DNA from: Cymodocea nodosa
Taxonomy: Eukaryota > Streptophyta > Magnoliopsida > Alismatales > Cymodoceaceae
Direction of reading: 5' to 3'
Assembly: GCA_036874045.1 (NCBI GenBank)
Contig: JAZBRI010000010.1
Span: forward strand, 4,298,001-4,362,000
Length of the DNA: 64,000 nt
Shown here: positions 10,459 through 20,960 of the stretch, piece by piece
Position numbering within the stretch: the stretch's first letter is position 1
Layout of the letters: each line of letters begins with the position of its first letter
Notes under the pieces: generated by a model
Seen by the model: only the letters and a program-made list of their open reading frames with translations
The model's database searches: none
Told to the model about the DNA's origin: nothing
Position numbers and translations under genes: made by a program

Positions 10459-11246
10459 AATATGCCACCTTGTGCTAAATTTCTGAAGGATTGGTGTACT
10501 AAGAAAAGAGAGCGAAAAGTTCTTAGAAAGGTCTTTTTAGTTGAGCAAAGTAGTTCCCTATTTCTGCCACAAATTCCTAAATGGTTATCTGATCTTGGAA
10601 TCCCTGTTATATCATGCACATAGGAAATACCATTCTAGAAAGAACCTTAATAGACTTAGGTGCAGGTATAAATGCTATGCCAAGTGATATATTTGCATCC
10701 TTAGGATTAGAAGGCTTAACTCCTACTAGTACGGTTATTCAATTAGCTGATAGAAGTATAAGATACCTTAGAGGAAAAATAGAGGATGTCTTAATTAAAA
10801 TCAAGAATTTTATATATCCTATTGATATTGTAATTTTGGATTCCCAACAAATTAAGCATAAAAATAGTGATACATCTTTAATTTTGGGAAGGCCATTTTT
10901 AGCAACATCAGGGGCTGTTATAAATTGTAAAACTGGAGTAATGAAGTTAGCATATGGTAATGAGGATACTCAATTAAATATTTTCAAACTAGAAAGGTTT
11001 GAGGAGTTAGAAATGTCCTTACATACCGTAGACTTTTTAGAGGATGAAGGAGATATGTTAGATGATGTGATTCAAGAAGAATTAAATAGGCAAATCAATT
11101 CTGAAACTTTAGAAGAAAGTGAAAGCATAAATATAGAAGGAGATCAGGAAGAAATTAATTTAAAAAATGATGATGTTCAATTAGGAGCTCTAGCTTCTGA
11201 TGGGCAGCATTTAGAATTAAAACCTTTACTTCCTGAATTAACCTAG
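10459..11246 (+). pseudogene. pro: Gypsy copy A protease region
   Basis: Aspartic protease that would process the polyprotein. It holds the active-site block LIDLGAGINAMPSDIF in the Athila form (D-L-G-A rather than D-S/T-G) and the flap-side block SLILGRPFLATSGAVINCK. A one-base loss near 10612 (compared with copy G) shifts the frame ahead of the active site, and TAG ends the frame at 11244. The acidic linker (EEELEMS to EGDQEE) leads into RT. Confidence 0.85.
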
Positions 11247-12891
11247 ATATTTCTGGAAGATAAACGGACCTGCCCAATCATTATTGCTTCAGATTTAAAA
11301 GAGGATCAAATAGCTAAATTAAAAGATGTAGTAAAAAGTTATAAAGAAGCAATAGGATGGACTATGACTGATATAAAAGGGTTAAGTTCAACTTTATGCT
11401 ATCAACACATATATTTAGAAGAGAATGCTAAACCTGTTAGAATTCCTGAGAGGAGATTAAATCCAAACCTTAAAGAAGTAGTTAGGAAGGAAATAGTTAA
11501 ATGGTTAGATAATGATATAATTTATCCGATTTCTGATAGCTCATGGGTTAGTCCAATCCATGTAGTTCCTATGAAATCAGGATTAACAGTTATTAGGAAT
11601 GAAAGTCAAGACTTGATACCTACTAGAATTCAATCAGGCTGGAGAGTATGTATAGACTATAGAAAGCTGAATGTTGTAACTAGGAAAGATCATTTTCCCT
11701 TACCTTTTATAGATCAAATGCTAGAAAGATTAGCAGGGCAAGAATATTTTTATCTCCTAGATGGGTATTCAGGGTATAATCAAATTCCAGTAGCATTAGA
11801 GGATCAAGAGAAAACAACTTTCACCTGTCCTAATGGAACTTATGCTTTTAAAAGAATGCCATTCAGATTATGCAATGCGCTAGCTACCTTTCAAAGGTGT
11901 GTGCAGGGCATATTTACTAGAATGACTGAAGAATTTTTAGAAATATTTATGGATGATTTTACTGTATATGGCAACTCATATGAAGTGTGTTTAAGCAATT
12001 TAGACCAAATATTAAAATGCTGTGGAAAAAAATCTAGTTTTAAATTGGGAAAAATGTCACTTCATGGTTAAACAAGGAATAGTCTTAGGGCATGTTGTTT
12101 CTAAAAAAGGGTTGGAAGTAGATAAAGCTAAAATAGAAGTAATTTCTAATCTACCTGAACCTAAATCAGTAAAAGATATTAGATCATTTCTAGGACATGC
12201 TGGTTTTTATAGAAGATTTATTAAAGACTTTAGCAAGATAGCTAGACCTTTAACTAATCTATTAAAAGATGTTCCATTTAACTTTGATAAAAATTGCAAG
12301 GAAGCATTTTTTAGACTTAAGACTAGCTTAATTTCAACTCCTATAATTCAAGCACCAAATTGGAACCATCCATTTGAATTAATGTGCGATGCTTCTGATT
12401 TTGCTATAGGAGCAATGTTAGGACAGAAGATAGAAAAATCTCCTAGAGTGATTCATTATGCAAGCAAAACCTTAAATGATGCTCAAGTTAATTACACAAC
12501 TACTAAAAAAGAATTATTAGTTGTTGTGTTTGCTTTAGAAAAGTTTAGATCATATCTGATTGGAGCTAATGTAATAGTATACGCGGATCATTCAGCTCTA
12601 AAACATCTTATAAAGAAAAAAGAAACTAAACCTAGATTGATCTGATGGATATTATTATTGCAAGAATTTGATTTAGAAATTAAAGATAAAAAAGGTTGTG
12701 AGAATGTAGTAGCAAATCATTTATCAAGATTACAAATAGAAAAATCAAATATTGAAATTAAGGATAATTTTCCTGATGAACAATTAATGACCATCAACAC
12801 AATGCCTTGGTATGCAGACATAGTTAATTACTTAGTTACTGGTTTAACACCTAAGGATTGGAATAGACAGGATAAGAAATTGTTTTTCTAA
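11247..12891 (+). pseudogene. pol: Gypsy copy A reverse transcriptase and RNase H
   Basis: RNA-directed DNA polymerase plus RNase H, copying element RNA to DNA. Visible: VRIPERRLNPNLKEVVRKEI and SSWVSPIHVVP (fingers), RVCIDYRKLN, DGYSGYNQI, then the catalytic FMDDF near 11950; RNase H begins with [18 protein letters not shown] and has YTTTKKELL and [10 protein letters not shown]. Faults: loss of two bases near 12023 shifts the frame just after the catalytic site; CGA to TGA at 12643-12645; stop at about 12889. Lineage is Athila-like by motif style. Clear pseudogene. Confidence 0.92.
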
Positions 12892-14100
12892 AGAGTAAAA
12901 TATTACTATTGGGAAGACCCTTACTTATTTAAGAAATGTCCTGATCTGGTTTTAAGGAGATGTGTTCCAGAAACTGAATATTCGAGCATATTGTCTTTCT
13001 GTCATGACCAAGCTTGTTGAGGACATTTTGGTTCAGGGAAAACTGCTGCAAAAATTCTGCAATGTGGGTTTTATTGGCCAACACTATTCAAAGATGCTCA
13101 TAAATATTGCTTAAGTTGTTTAAGATGTCAACAAATAGGAAGAATATCAAAGAGGAATATGATGCCTCTTAATCCTATTGTTGAGGTTGAAATCTTTGAT
13201 ATGTGGGGAATAGATTTTTGGGTCAATTTCCTATGTCTAATCAATTTAATTACATATTGTTGGGGGTGGATTATGTATCTAAATGGATAGAAGCTATTCC
13301 TACAAAAACTAATGATAACAAAGTGGTAATACAATTTATAAGAACAAATATATTTGCCAGATTTGGAATACCTAAAGCTATTATCAGTGATAGAGGAACT
13401 CATTTCTGTAATAGAGGTTTTGAAACCTTAATGAAGAAATACGGAGTAAACCACAAAATTGCAACATCATATCATCCGCAAACAAGTGGACATGTAGAAA
13501 GTGCAAACTAATAAATTAAATTAATCTTGGAAAAAGTAGTAAATCCTACTAGAACAGATTGAGCTAATAGATTGATAGATGCACTTTGGGCTTATAGAAC
13601 TACTTATAAAACGAGCTTAGGTATGTCACCTTTTAGGCTAGTATATGGAAAAAGTTGTCATTTACCAATTGAAATTGAACATAAAGCTTATTGGGTATTA
13701 AAAACTCTGAACACTAATTTAAATCAAGCTGTTGAAAATAGAAAAATGCAACTAACTGAATTAAAAGAATTTAGAAATGAAGCTTATTGTAAGAGAAAAA
13801 GAGAAAATTAAATTCTAGCATGATAGAAAAATTATTCCTAAAAGCTTTGAAATAGGACAAGAAGTATATCTTTATATGGCTAGACTCCATAACCATCTAG
13901 GAAAATTAAGATCTAGATGGGCAGGACCTTACATAGTTTGAAATGTTTATCCTTATGGAGCGATTGAAATTGAAAATCCTAAAAATCAGAATATATTTAA
14001 AGTAAATGGACAAAGACTTAAACCTATTCTGAAAACACCAAAAAGCTTCTTTGGAATTATAGAAGAAGTCAGAGTAGATGACTACTCGAGCTTTACTTAG
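12892..14100 (+). pseudogene. pol: Gypsy copy A integrase
   Basis: Integrase, which inserts the DNA copy. N-terminal zinc-binding block (CHDQAC...GHF, CLSCLRCQQ) runs from about 12990 to 13140. The first catalytic Asp is kept (WGID, codon 13213-13215), the second is in IISDRGTHF, and the Glu is in HVESAN. The C-terminal GPY/F-like block is SRWAGPYIV. No chromodomain is seen, as expected for Athila-like elements. Faults: stop near 12889, TGA at about 13018, one-base loss at about 13218, TAA TAA at 13509-13514, TGA near 13560, TAA at 13809, TGA at 13939-13941. Frame ends TAG at 14098. Confidence 0.9.
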
Positions 14101-14790
14101 TAAGAAATCAGTTTTTATGTTTATATATATATGATAAAAAAAACATTAAAAATATATATAAAACATAAAAATAGTTGCGGTTCAATCGACTAGATCCATC
14201 GGTATGATCGGAACATTAAAATAAAAAATAAAAATTGTATATTAATTTTCAGAAAAAAATATTGGTTTTACCGAAACATAGTATCGGTCCAACCGAAAGA
14301 AAAATAAAAAAATAAAAAATATTTAGGTCTGACCGAGGCATAGTATCGGTTAAACCGACAAAAATATTAATTTTCAAAAAAAAAATATTGGTTTTACCGA
14401 AACATAGTATCGGTCCAACCGAAAGAAAAATACAAAAATAAAAAATATTTAGGTCTGACCGAAGCATAGTATTGGTTAAACCGGTAAAAAAATAAAAAAA
14501 CTATTCTCTGTAATATTTTTATTATTATATTTGCTTGTACGGGGAGTCCATTGAGTTATTATTAACTCAACGAGCTTATTCCGTTGAGTTAACTGTAACT
14601 CAACGGAGTACTGTAGCTAAGACCGCGGATAAAAAAGTAATATTTTGTTTGGGAAATGACCCGATTACCCGCCTAAACTTAGGGCTTATTTAAACTAAAA
14701 CCTAAGGTTTTGGGGGCATTATCCGGCAAATCATTTAGAATCTAGAACAGTAGAAATCAGAGTGATTCCGTGCTGTTGTGTAACTCCACG
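14101..14790 (+). repeat. Pol-ORF2 spacer with 125-bp tandem repeat and CCGA palindromes (copy A)
   Basis: From 14241 to about 14490 a unit of about 125 bp is present twice (ATTAATTTTC at 14241 and 14366). It is made of short inverted motifs such as ACCGAAACATAGTATCGGT and GGTCTGACCGA. The same motifs lie at the same place in G (49680-49850) and H (62880-63110). Then comes a TTGAGTTA/TAACTCAACGG palindrome (14550-14606), and a short conserved leader before the ORF2 ATG. No gene. Confidence 0.7.
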
Positions 14791-17022
14791 ATGAGGAAAA
14801 TGACGCCTGAATTCTAGGAAGAGGTAGTGAACACCGCACAGTTTTTGAAGGAATCTGAAGAATGGCACACGCAGCAAAAGATCTGAAATACAACAAGAGA
14901 GAAAGAGCTACAAAAGGTAGAATCAGAACTTTTCAATTTCAGAAGAGATTTAGTAGATTTGGGTATACAAATACCATAGATAATGGAGACACGAATTAGA
15001 GTGGCAACTGAAATAGCAGTAAGTAAAGAAAGAAAGATACAGCCAAACAATGAAGTTGCCCTAGAATTAATCCAGCGTAAGTCCCAACTCTGGTTCAAAA
15101 GACGAATCTCTAGATGAGCTAAATGGGTGATCTGGGAGTAAGAAAGGAAAGAAAATGAAGAAGAGGCAACTAAAGAATGGGAGGAACCAACTACTGAAAG
15201 ACCTGTTCCTGAGGAGCAATAGTTTGGACCTTCAGTTCCACCATTTAAGCCATTGGCATGAGCAGAAATGATGGGGCCTTCGACTGAAGAAGAAATAAGA
15301 GAATTTGCAGAACTGGTTCAAGTAGGAAAAAACCAAGGAGAATCAGAAGATTTGGCAGTGGCTAAAGCACACCAGGTGTTTGATGCACTGTACAAAAAAA
15401 GGGCTGTAGAAAAGTTGAAAGCCCAATATAAAATTAAAGTGGAACAGCATCAAGAAGCTACTACCAGAACTGCTGTTAGATATGCTGCAAAAGAAGGAGA
15501 GGCTGGTCCTTTGAGACCAGCAATTATTGGAAGAATTAAACAAGAAGATCCAGTACCTATGGCTCAAAAGCTTGCAGAGCCTATTTTTGTGGATTTAATT
15601 TCAAAAGATGAAGAGGAAGAACAAACACAACTACTCAAAAAAAGGAAAGGAAAAGAAAAAGTGCCTGAATATGAAGAAATTAAATCTGAAGTACCAATTT
15701 TTACAAGGCTTGTGGAGTAGATTTTTATTAACCTACTATCCGAATCTGAGGAGGAGCAGGAGGAGCAAAGACAAGAAGAAAATCAGGCTGAAATTAGTTT
15801 ACAGCCTGTACAAGAAGAAACAGAAATTAGGGCAGAAACTGAATTGCTCGTGACTCCATCCCAATCTGTTACAGAATTAGAAAGAACAGTAACAGAATAG
15901 ATTGGTAGTCAGGAGGAAGAAGAAAGAGTAGAAAATGAAGAGGCTGAAAGAAGCCATTTGGACAAAAATAATTTCACAGATTCCACTGAAGAGCAAGAAA
16001 CTCTTCAACAAATTATGGAAAGAATTCAAGACAAAGTGGAGAGTTCTGTCGGCTCACCACCACAGACAGAAGCAAAAGCAAAAATTTAGGAATCTGAAGA
16101 GAATGTCCAAATGTAGCCTATGCTAGAGGAAGAGCAAGAGTAAACCCCTCTAGAGCAACAAAGTCACTTTCCTGACCCGACTGAAACAACAATTTTGAAT
16201 AAAGTACATTTTTGTAGTCAAGAAGCTTATACCAAATACCAAGAAATAAGGGGTTACGATATTATTTACAGTAGACCATTAAATTGGGATGGAATGCAAG
16301 AAATCAAAGATCTATTTGAATTCCAAGGTCTACTGCAATTTATATCTCAAGAAAGAGGGCATGCAGTATATGAGAATTTAGTGCATTGTTTCTATGCAAA
16401 TTTAAGAGAAGGAGAAGGAGGATTAATTTCAAACATGGAGGAAGCTGATGTACAGATAACACCAAAGCTTCTCCACAACATATTTGGTTTAAAGAATGAA
16501 GGAACAAAAATTTTGGAAGATACAACTGCAATTGAATGGACTGAGCAGCAAATTAAGGATTGTTTAGCTATCAATCCTGGTGTGCCATTATTAAACAGAT
16601 TGAAGAATTTAAATGGTAAAGTACATATGGTAGCTAACATTCTGATTAAGAATGTCTATTAACGACAGGGCCATGACATAGAATTAAGTCAAATTGTCAA
16701 ATGGACCACGTATGTAGTTGTAAATAAGATCCAAATAAATTGGTCTGCAATTTTTATCTCCAAGCTGAAAACAGTGAAGAAGAAATTATTTTATGGAGAT
16801 TTGATTTCATTGCTGATGGTGGATTGTATTGATTTCACTAAATGAACATCAAAAAGGATTAGATCTAGAACCATTTTAGTGAAAGAATACAGAAATTTTG
16901 TAGCTGCAAAATTAGCTGTACCTTCTGGAGAAATTTCAGGAGCAGTAGAAAGGATAAATCAATTAGAGCAGCAACTAGAAAAACTCCAGAAGGAAGTAGA
17001 TGAACTTAGGCATAAAGATTAA
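14791..17022 (+). pseudogene. Gypsy copy A ORF2 (env-position ORF, plant-transposon type domain)
   Basis: Starts MRKMTPEF at the ATG after a conserved leader and ends TAA at 17020. N-terminal third: charged coiled coil with EKELQKVESEL, AVSKERKIQ and a basic LWFKRR. Middle: very acidic, E/Q-rich low complexity (15600-16150). C-terminal third: the conserved block IIYSRPLNWDGMQEIK, LFEFQGLLQFI, AVYENL, LLHNIFGLKNEG, LNRLKNLNG, INWSAIFISKL, KKLFYGD, and a final coiled coil. Several stops (14815, 15718, 15898, 16660 and others) inactivate it. The block resembles the putative plant transposon domain known from Athila-type env-position ORFs and also matches the S2 ORF. Function unknown. Confidence 0.78.
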
Positions 17023-18133
17023 ATTGTATTGTTCGTCTACTTGTGTAAAATTGTATGAAATTGTATGGTGTACTTGTAATGTAATTGATTCATATTAATG
17101 AATATAATTTTTCAGATGCAATTTTCATACGTATTTGGATGTGAAATGAATGGAATTTATTGAATATTATGTAATTTGTGGAACTTTATGAAAATGTAAC
17201 AGATTTACAATTTGCTGAATGACAAGATAACTGCTTAAAAATTTTCTGCATGTTATAAGGTAAAATGTAAATTATGCATAACATAAAATGACCTACAAGT
17301 TAAATCTTTATATAATGTTCAGATTTAAATATATTTTAATCAAAATGAGGCATTAATGACATAGATTTAACTTTATTGCAGTTAGTAGAATGATAGAGCA
17401 AAAAAAGAAAAAAAAAATAGAATAGAAACACTTACGGGAGTAAAACTTAGTTGTTGCTAAGTGTTAACTCAACGAAGTAAGTCCGTTGAGTTAACTGTAA
17501 CTCCACGAGGTCAGTAATATAATATAAGGTCACTCCGTTGAGTTATCTGTAACTCAACGAAGTTAGTCCGTGGAGTTAGCAACAATAATCGACTATGTTC
17601 TGTTGAGTAATCTGTAACTCAATCAGGTTAGTTCGTGGATTAAGCAGAACGGTTATTCTTTCAACCACAAACAAAACTTCGTCGGTTTAGTGGTTACCAA
17701 AATTTGAAATTAGTAGTGGTACACGTACCTATAAAAACAGGAACCACGATGCACGTTGCAAGACACGCTCTTGCAACGAGATTTATTCACTTTATGGATG
17801 CGCAGTATATATATGAAACAAAATGTTATTTACGAGTTACCAGCACTTTTAAAAGAAAGGAGAAAGCGTTGGAGGAACTAGAAGGAGAAGTAGCTGATTC
17901 AACCTTCATCTGACAACAAATATTTATAGAATGGAAAGCTTCAGACTGGTATGTAATTAATCTTCTACTATTTATTTATGAGCACATGGACTCGTTCTCT
18001 AAGCACTAAACGATTAGTAAAAACACCTACCTAGGAATTTTCATTGTAGAAGAGTACTGAAAAATTTTCTGAACTGAACTTTAACAAAATTCTTTGGGGT
18101 ATAGCTAACCTTTCTTTAAAAGAGAACATAGAG
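17023..18133 (+). other. ORF2-capsid spacer with palindromes, small ORF and putative intron (copy A)
   Basis: AT-rich to 17440, then a cluster of TTGAGTTA/TAACTCAACG palindromes (17460-17640). A 69-codon frame at 17704-17913 (MKLVVVHVPIKTGTTMHVAR) is conserved in D (36845) and roughly in G. It is followed by a strong donor-like CTG|GTATGT at 17949 and an acceptor-like TTTTCATTGTAG ending at 18049; the same pair is in D (37089, 37189) and G (46281, 46191). The capsid frame is open back to this acceptor. This suggests a downstream promoter and a spliced leader, which is inference. Confidence 0.5.
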
Positions 18134-19306
18134 ATAGCTGCTCCAGTAGAAAAACCATTAGGAGAGATTCTGTATCCTGAATTAATTGATGAACCTTCAT
18201 GTATTCGATTGCCAAACTTTGAGGGAGATAGGTTTGAATTGAAATCTAATTATATTAGTCAATTGCCACATTTTCATGGATTAGAAAAAAAGGATGCCTA
18301 TTATTTCCTTAGAGAATTTAACAAAGTTTGTCAAATGATGAGAATGACGAACATGAGTATAGATGCTATTAAACTTAGATATATCCCTTTTGCTTTAAAA
18401 GATACAGCTAAGAAATGGTTATATACTCTATCTCCTAATTCAATTTCTGCATGGACTGAATTTTTCTCTGTTTTTTTGGAAAAATACTATCCAACACATC
18501 AAACGATTAAAAAGAAGAAAGAAATATTAATGTGTAGCCAAAAACAGGGTGAATCATTCTGGAAATATTTTGAAAGATTTAAAGATTTACTGACTCAATG
18601 TCCACATCATGCAATGAGTAAAGCACAATTAATAGGCATAGATGTTTTAATGAAATCTTTATTAGAATCTATTTGTCAAAATGGATTTTTAAAATTATGT
18701 AGTGAAGAAGCATGGGCATATTTAGAAAATTTTGCAAAAAGAACTGCATAGTGGGAAAATTTGGCTGAAGCTATTGTAGATAAAAGATTATTGCCAAGAA
18801 GAATGCATGAAATAGATTCCAATACTATGCTCGAGGTGAAATTAAATGAATTAACAAAGAAAATAGAAGAGTTATCATTAAATCAAAAACTAGCAGAAAA
18901 GAATACAAACATAAATGACTTAGATATTATTTATGCTAGAAACCAGAGAGATAACTTGGGAAATTCTTATAATTTTAATTGGAGAAATCACCTGAATTTA
19001 TCTTGGAGAAACAACAATTTCCAAGGAGGAGAAAATATAAATGAGAAGAACATAGGTTATGAAGTATTAATTTAACAAGGAACTAGAATAGAGAAATTAG
19101 AAAAGATAATCCAACAAGTAAACAATCGTCTATAATTTATATTTGGAAATGCTGCAAATCAAAATCAGAATAGAAATATATCACTTAGACAGAAGGAAAT
19201 AATGGAAGTTAGACCTACTAGAGGATTGCCAATACAAGGTATACCTAATCCTGTCAATAGAACGGTTAATGAAATTGATACCTCTTCTAGGAGGGCAGCT
19301 AAATGA
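18134..19306 (+). pseudogene. gag: Gypsy copy A capsid (Athila-type gag CA) located 3' of pol
   Basis: Capsid domain of an Athila-like gag, the shell-forming part of the particle. Diagnostic blocks: LPNFEGDRFELKSNYISQL, FHGLEKKDAYYFLREFNKVC, DAIKLRYIPFALKDTAKKWL, FLEKYYPTHQTIKKKKEI, SFWKYFERFKDLLTQCPHH, and the late gag block NWRNHLNLSW. It lacks a zinc knuckle, which is encoded separately at the 5' end of this element. The start codon of copies D and G is ATA here (18134). Stops at 18749 and 19072. In standard Athila elements this domain directly follows the primer site, so its position after ORF2 is unusual. The same position is seen in D and G. Confidence 0.87.
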
Positions 19307-19467
19307 AGCAACATATCTGAAGCAACTATCTGTATGTATATATGTTTTATTTTAAGTTAATAGTATCGTAGAGTTAATTTTTATGCCTTAACTCCACGAG
19401 GGTGTGCAGTAGTTATGTTAATTTTTGTCTCTGCTAAATTTTTGTTTTTATTTTACAGAATCGACAA
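19307..19467 (+). promoter_or_regulatory. Putative intron and splice acceptor ahead of the F-box ORF (copy A)
   Basis: Between the capsid stop and the F-box ATG lie a GTATGT donor-like site (19332) and a pyrimidine-rich TTTTTATTTTACAG acceptor-like site ending at 19458, nine bases before the ATG. The acceptor is kept in D (ends 38643) and G (44730). The segment also holds one CGTAGAGTTA / TAACTCCACG module. Splicing is inferred from consensus only. Confidence 0.45.
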
Positions 19468-19790
19468 ATGGAATTGATGCAATTACCAATGGATGCACTA
19501 AGGGAAGTACTAAGTAACTTGTCAGCTAAAGATCTGTGTAGGCTGTGTTGTGTATCAAAGGAAATTAAAGACTGTATTGAAGAAAAATATTTTCAGGAAC
19601 TACAAGCTACAAAAATGACTTAGATTAGAGATGGATTCATATGGAGGTCATTTAATCGTAGTTCAAATACCCATGAATATCTGGCTATGGAAGAAACTAC
19701 TGGAATTCCACCCAATGCATTAGAAGGAATGAGTCATATTATGGGGATAGATGAAGGATTAATATAATATTTATGCCATTACTAATTTTA
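19468..19790 (+). pseudogene. Truncated F-box gene of gypsy copy A
   Basis: Starts MELMQLPMDALREVLSNLSA and matches the N-terminal 99 residues of the D and G F-box products (F-box core at residues 6-37, then RDGFIWRSFNRSS and HIMGIDEGLI). A TAG at about 19621 and loss of everything after GLI make it a remnant. The break falls where the permuted copy ends. See 38653-39580 for the full description of the gene. Confidence 0.85.
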
Positions 19791-20021
19791 TGCAAAAAAT
19801 TAGCATAATATTTCCCAGCAAACATAAAACTTGTTTGGATTTTCCCAGCACTACATTAGAAAAACTTGGATTAGTTACTTCTATTTTTACTTAGTTAATT
19901 TATCTTTATGCCTATTCTTTCTTTTAGAAGTAAACAAACAACCTTTAATACAATTTAGATATTAATTCCAATTTGTACTTTAATTGCAAGTGCATAGTGT
20001 CTATTGTATCAGTGTGCTTGC
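19791..20021 (-). mobile_element. Inverted scrap of gypsy primer site and LTR
   Basis: About 40 bp of unassigned AT-rich DNA, then a deleted primer-site region (CCCAGCAAACATAAAAC), then TGTTTGGATTTTCCC at 19832, the terminal end of a gypsy LTR in reverse orientation. It continues to about 20016 (GTGTGC) and is cut abruptly into S2 sequence (CATCAAAATTTCC). Only about 185 of about 2000 LTR bases remain. Confidence 0.8.
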
Positions 20022-20960
20022 ATCAAAATTTCCTACATTCTCACTTTCTGTAGGAAAAGAATGTGTGCTTGCAGCATTGTGTGAAAAACTATCCAATGTA
20101 TTAAAAGATACATTATGCAGTAATGTGACACAATCCCTTAGAGTATATGCTTATAAGCCAATATTTGTCACATCTGCTGGGATTCCTAACAAAAATGTCT
20201 GTCCAGCTTCTGCAATGGAGCATAGTTTTCCATTTTTCACTGATTCTTCTTTTTGCTGCAATATTCCTTGTACACCTGTAGTTAGTCCAAAATATTCAAT
20301 TGTCTTTTTCTTTTTCCGACTATATGTCTGTAGTGTTTCAAGTTGTTCAGGAGGTTCTAAAATTGTCTTAATTTCTCCTATTAAAGGCACATGTTGTCTT
20401 GATGGTCCTTCACCATGATGCCTAAGTGGTAATAATGGAATATAGAGTTTTAAGCTCTCCACCTCTGCCATTTTGAGTTGATAAACTCTTTGTCCTTCAC
20501 TTCGAAGGCCCATTTTGCTAATGGCAGTTTTCTGTTCATCGATATACTGTTTAATATCATCTAAAACAGTTGGGGGAAAATAATGTTGGGAATACAAGGA
20601 TTGTAATTCCCTGTTTGCATTTTCGATCATTGGTCCTCACTTCTTTCCATAATAAGTGATAGACTGTACCGATGTCTCTGGTACATGTCCAGAACTTACA
20701 ACTGCAGGGTTAGGTTGTAAATTTCTTTTCCATAAATCCAATGCAGAAAGTTCTGTCTGTTTTAGTCTAAACTGTGTTTCAGCATAATTTCGAATAAATT
20801 TCCAACAGAAATTTTTCTCATCTTGAACAACTTTTCTGATTTCGTGTAGTATTTTGTTTGAAAAAGTGTACCTGGAGTAAATATCGTTGATTTCATTCTG
20901 CATTTTCTGAAGTTCCAGCTCTCTTTTTTGCACTTTGGTCATTCTACCACGTCCTGACAT
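20022..20960 (-). pseudogene. S2 post-pol extra ORF, N-terminal part
   Basis: Minus-strand ORF starting at ATG 20960 (MSGRGRMTKVQKRELELQKM). The N-terminal 100 residues are a charged coiled coil ending in LDLWKRN, comparable in size and style to the N-terminal third of gypsy ORF2 (which ends LWFKRR). A TGA at 20637 breaks the frame, which reopens as MIENANRELQSLYSQHYFP and runs into MGLRSEGQRVYQLKM. The segment 20022-20528 duplicates 6005-6524 (about 505 bp, a few percent diverged), so the downstream continuation lies on the far side of gypsy A. Function unknown; probably an env-position protein with a membrane segment in its later part. Confidence 0.72.

Larger units (their letters stand above)
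6526..20021 (+). mobile_element. Gypsy copy A: circularly permuted Athila-like element inserted in S2
   Basis: Order on the plus strand: 3' UTR fragment and polypurine tract (6526-7400), one LTR (7401-9336), primer site, nucleocapsid-protease-RT-RNase H-integrase, ORF2, capsid ORF, broken F-box ORF (to about 19790), then an inverted scrap of another primer site and LTR (19791-20021). One LTR flanked by its own polypurine tract and primer site, with no outer LTRs, is the structure expected of a one-LTR circle opened within the F-box/3' UTR region, or of unequal recombination between copies. Flanking S2 DNA is duplicated over about 505 bp (6005-6524 and 20022-20528) instead of showing a 5-bp target duplication. 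Confidence 0.8.

Noticed and set aside
13900-14100. Chromodomain at the integrase end
   Set aside because: Only the GPY/F-like block is seen before the stop; no chromodomain pattern, as expected for an Athila-like lineage.
14241-14490. CRISPR-like or satellite array
   Set aside because: Only two units of 125 bp, no uniform repeat/spacer structure, and the context is a plant retrotransposon.
20022-20960. Separate gypsy insertion in S2
   Set aside because: No LTR or target duplication at its edges, and it is continuous with the S2 spacer; the similarity to gypsy ORF2 is better explained by a shared ORF. Kept as a caveat.
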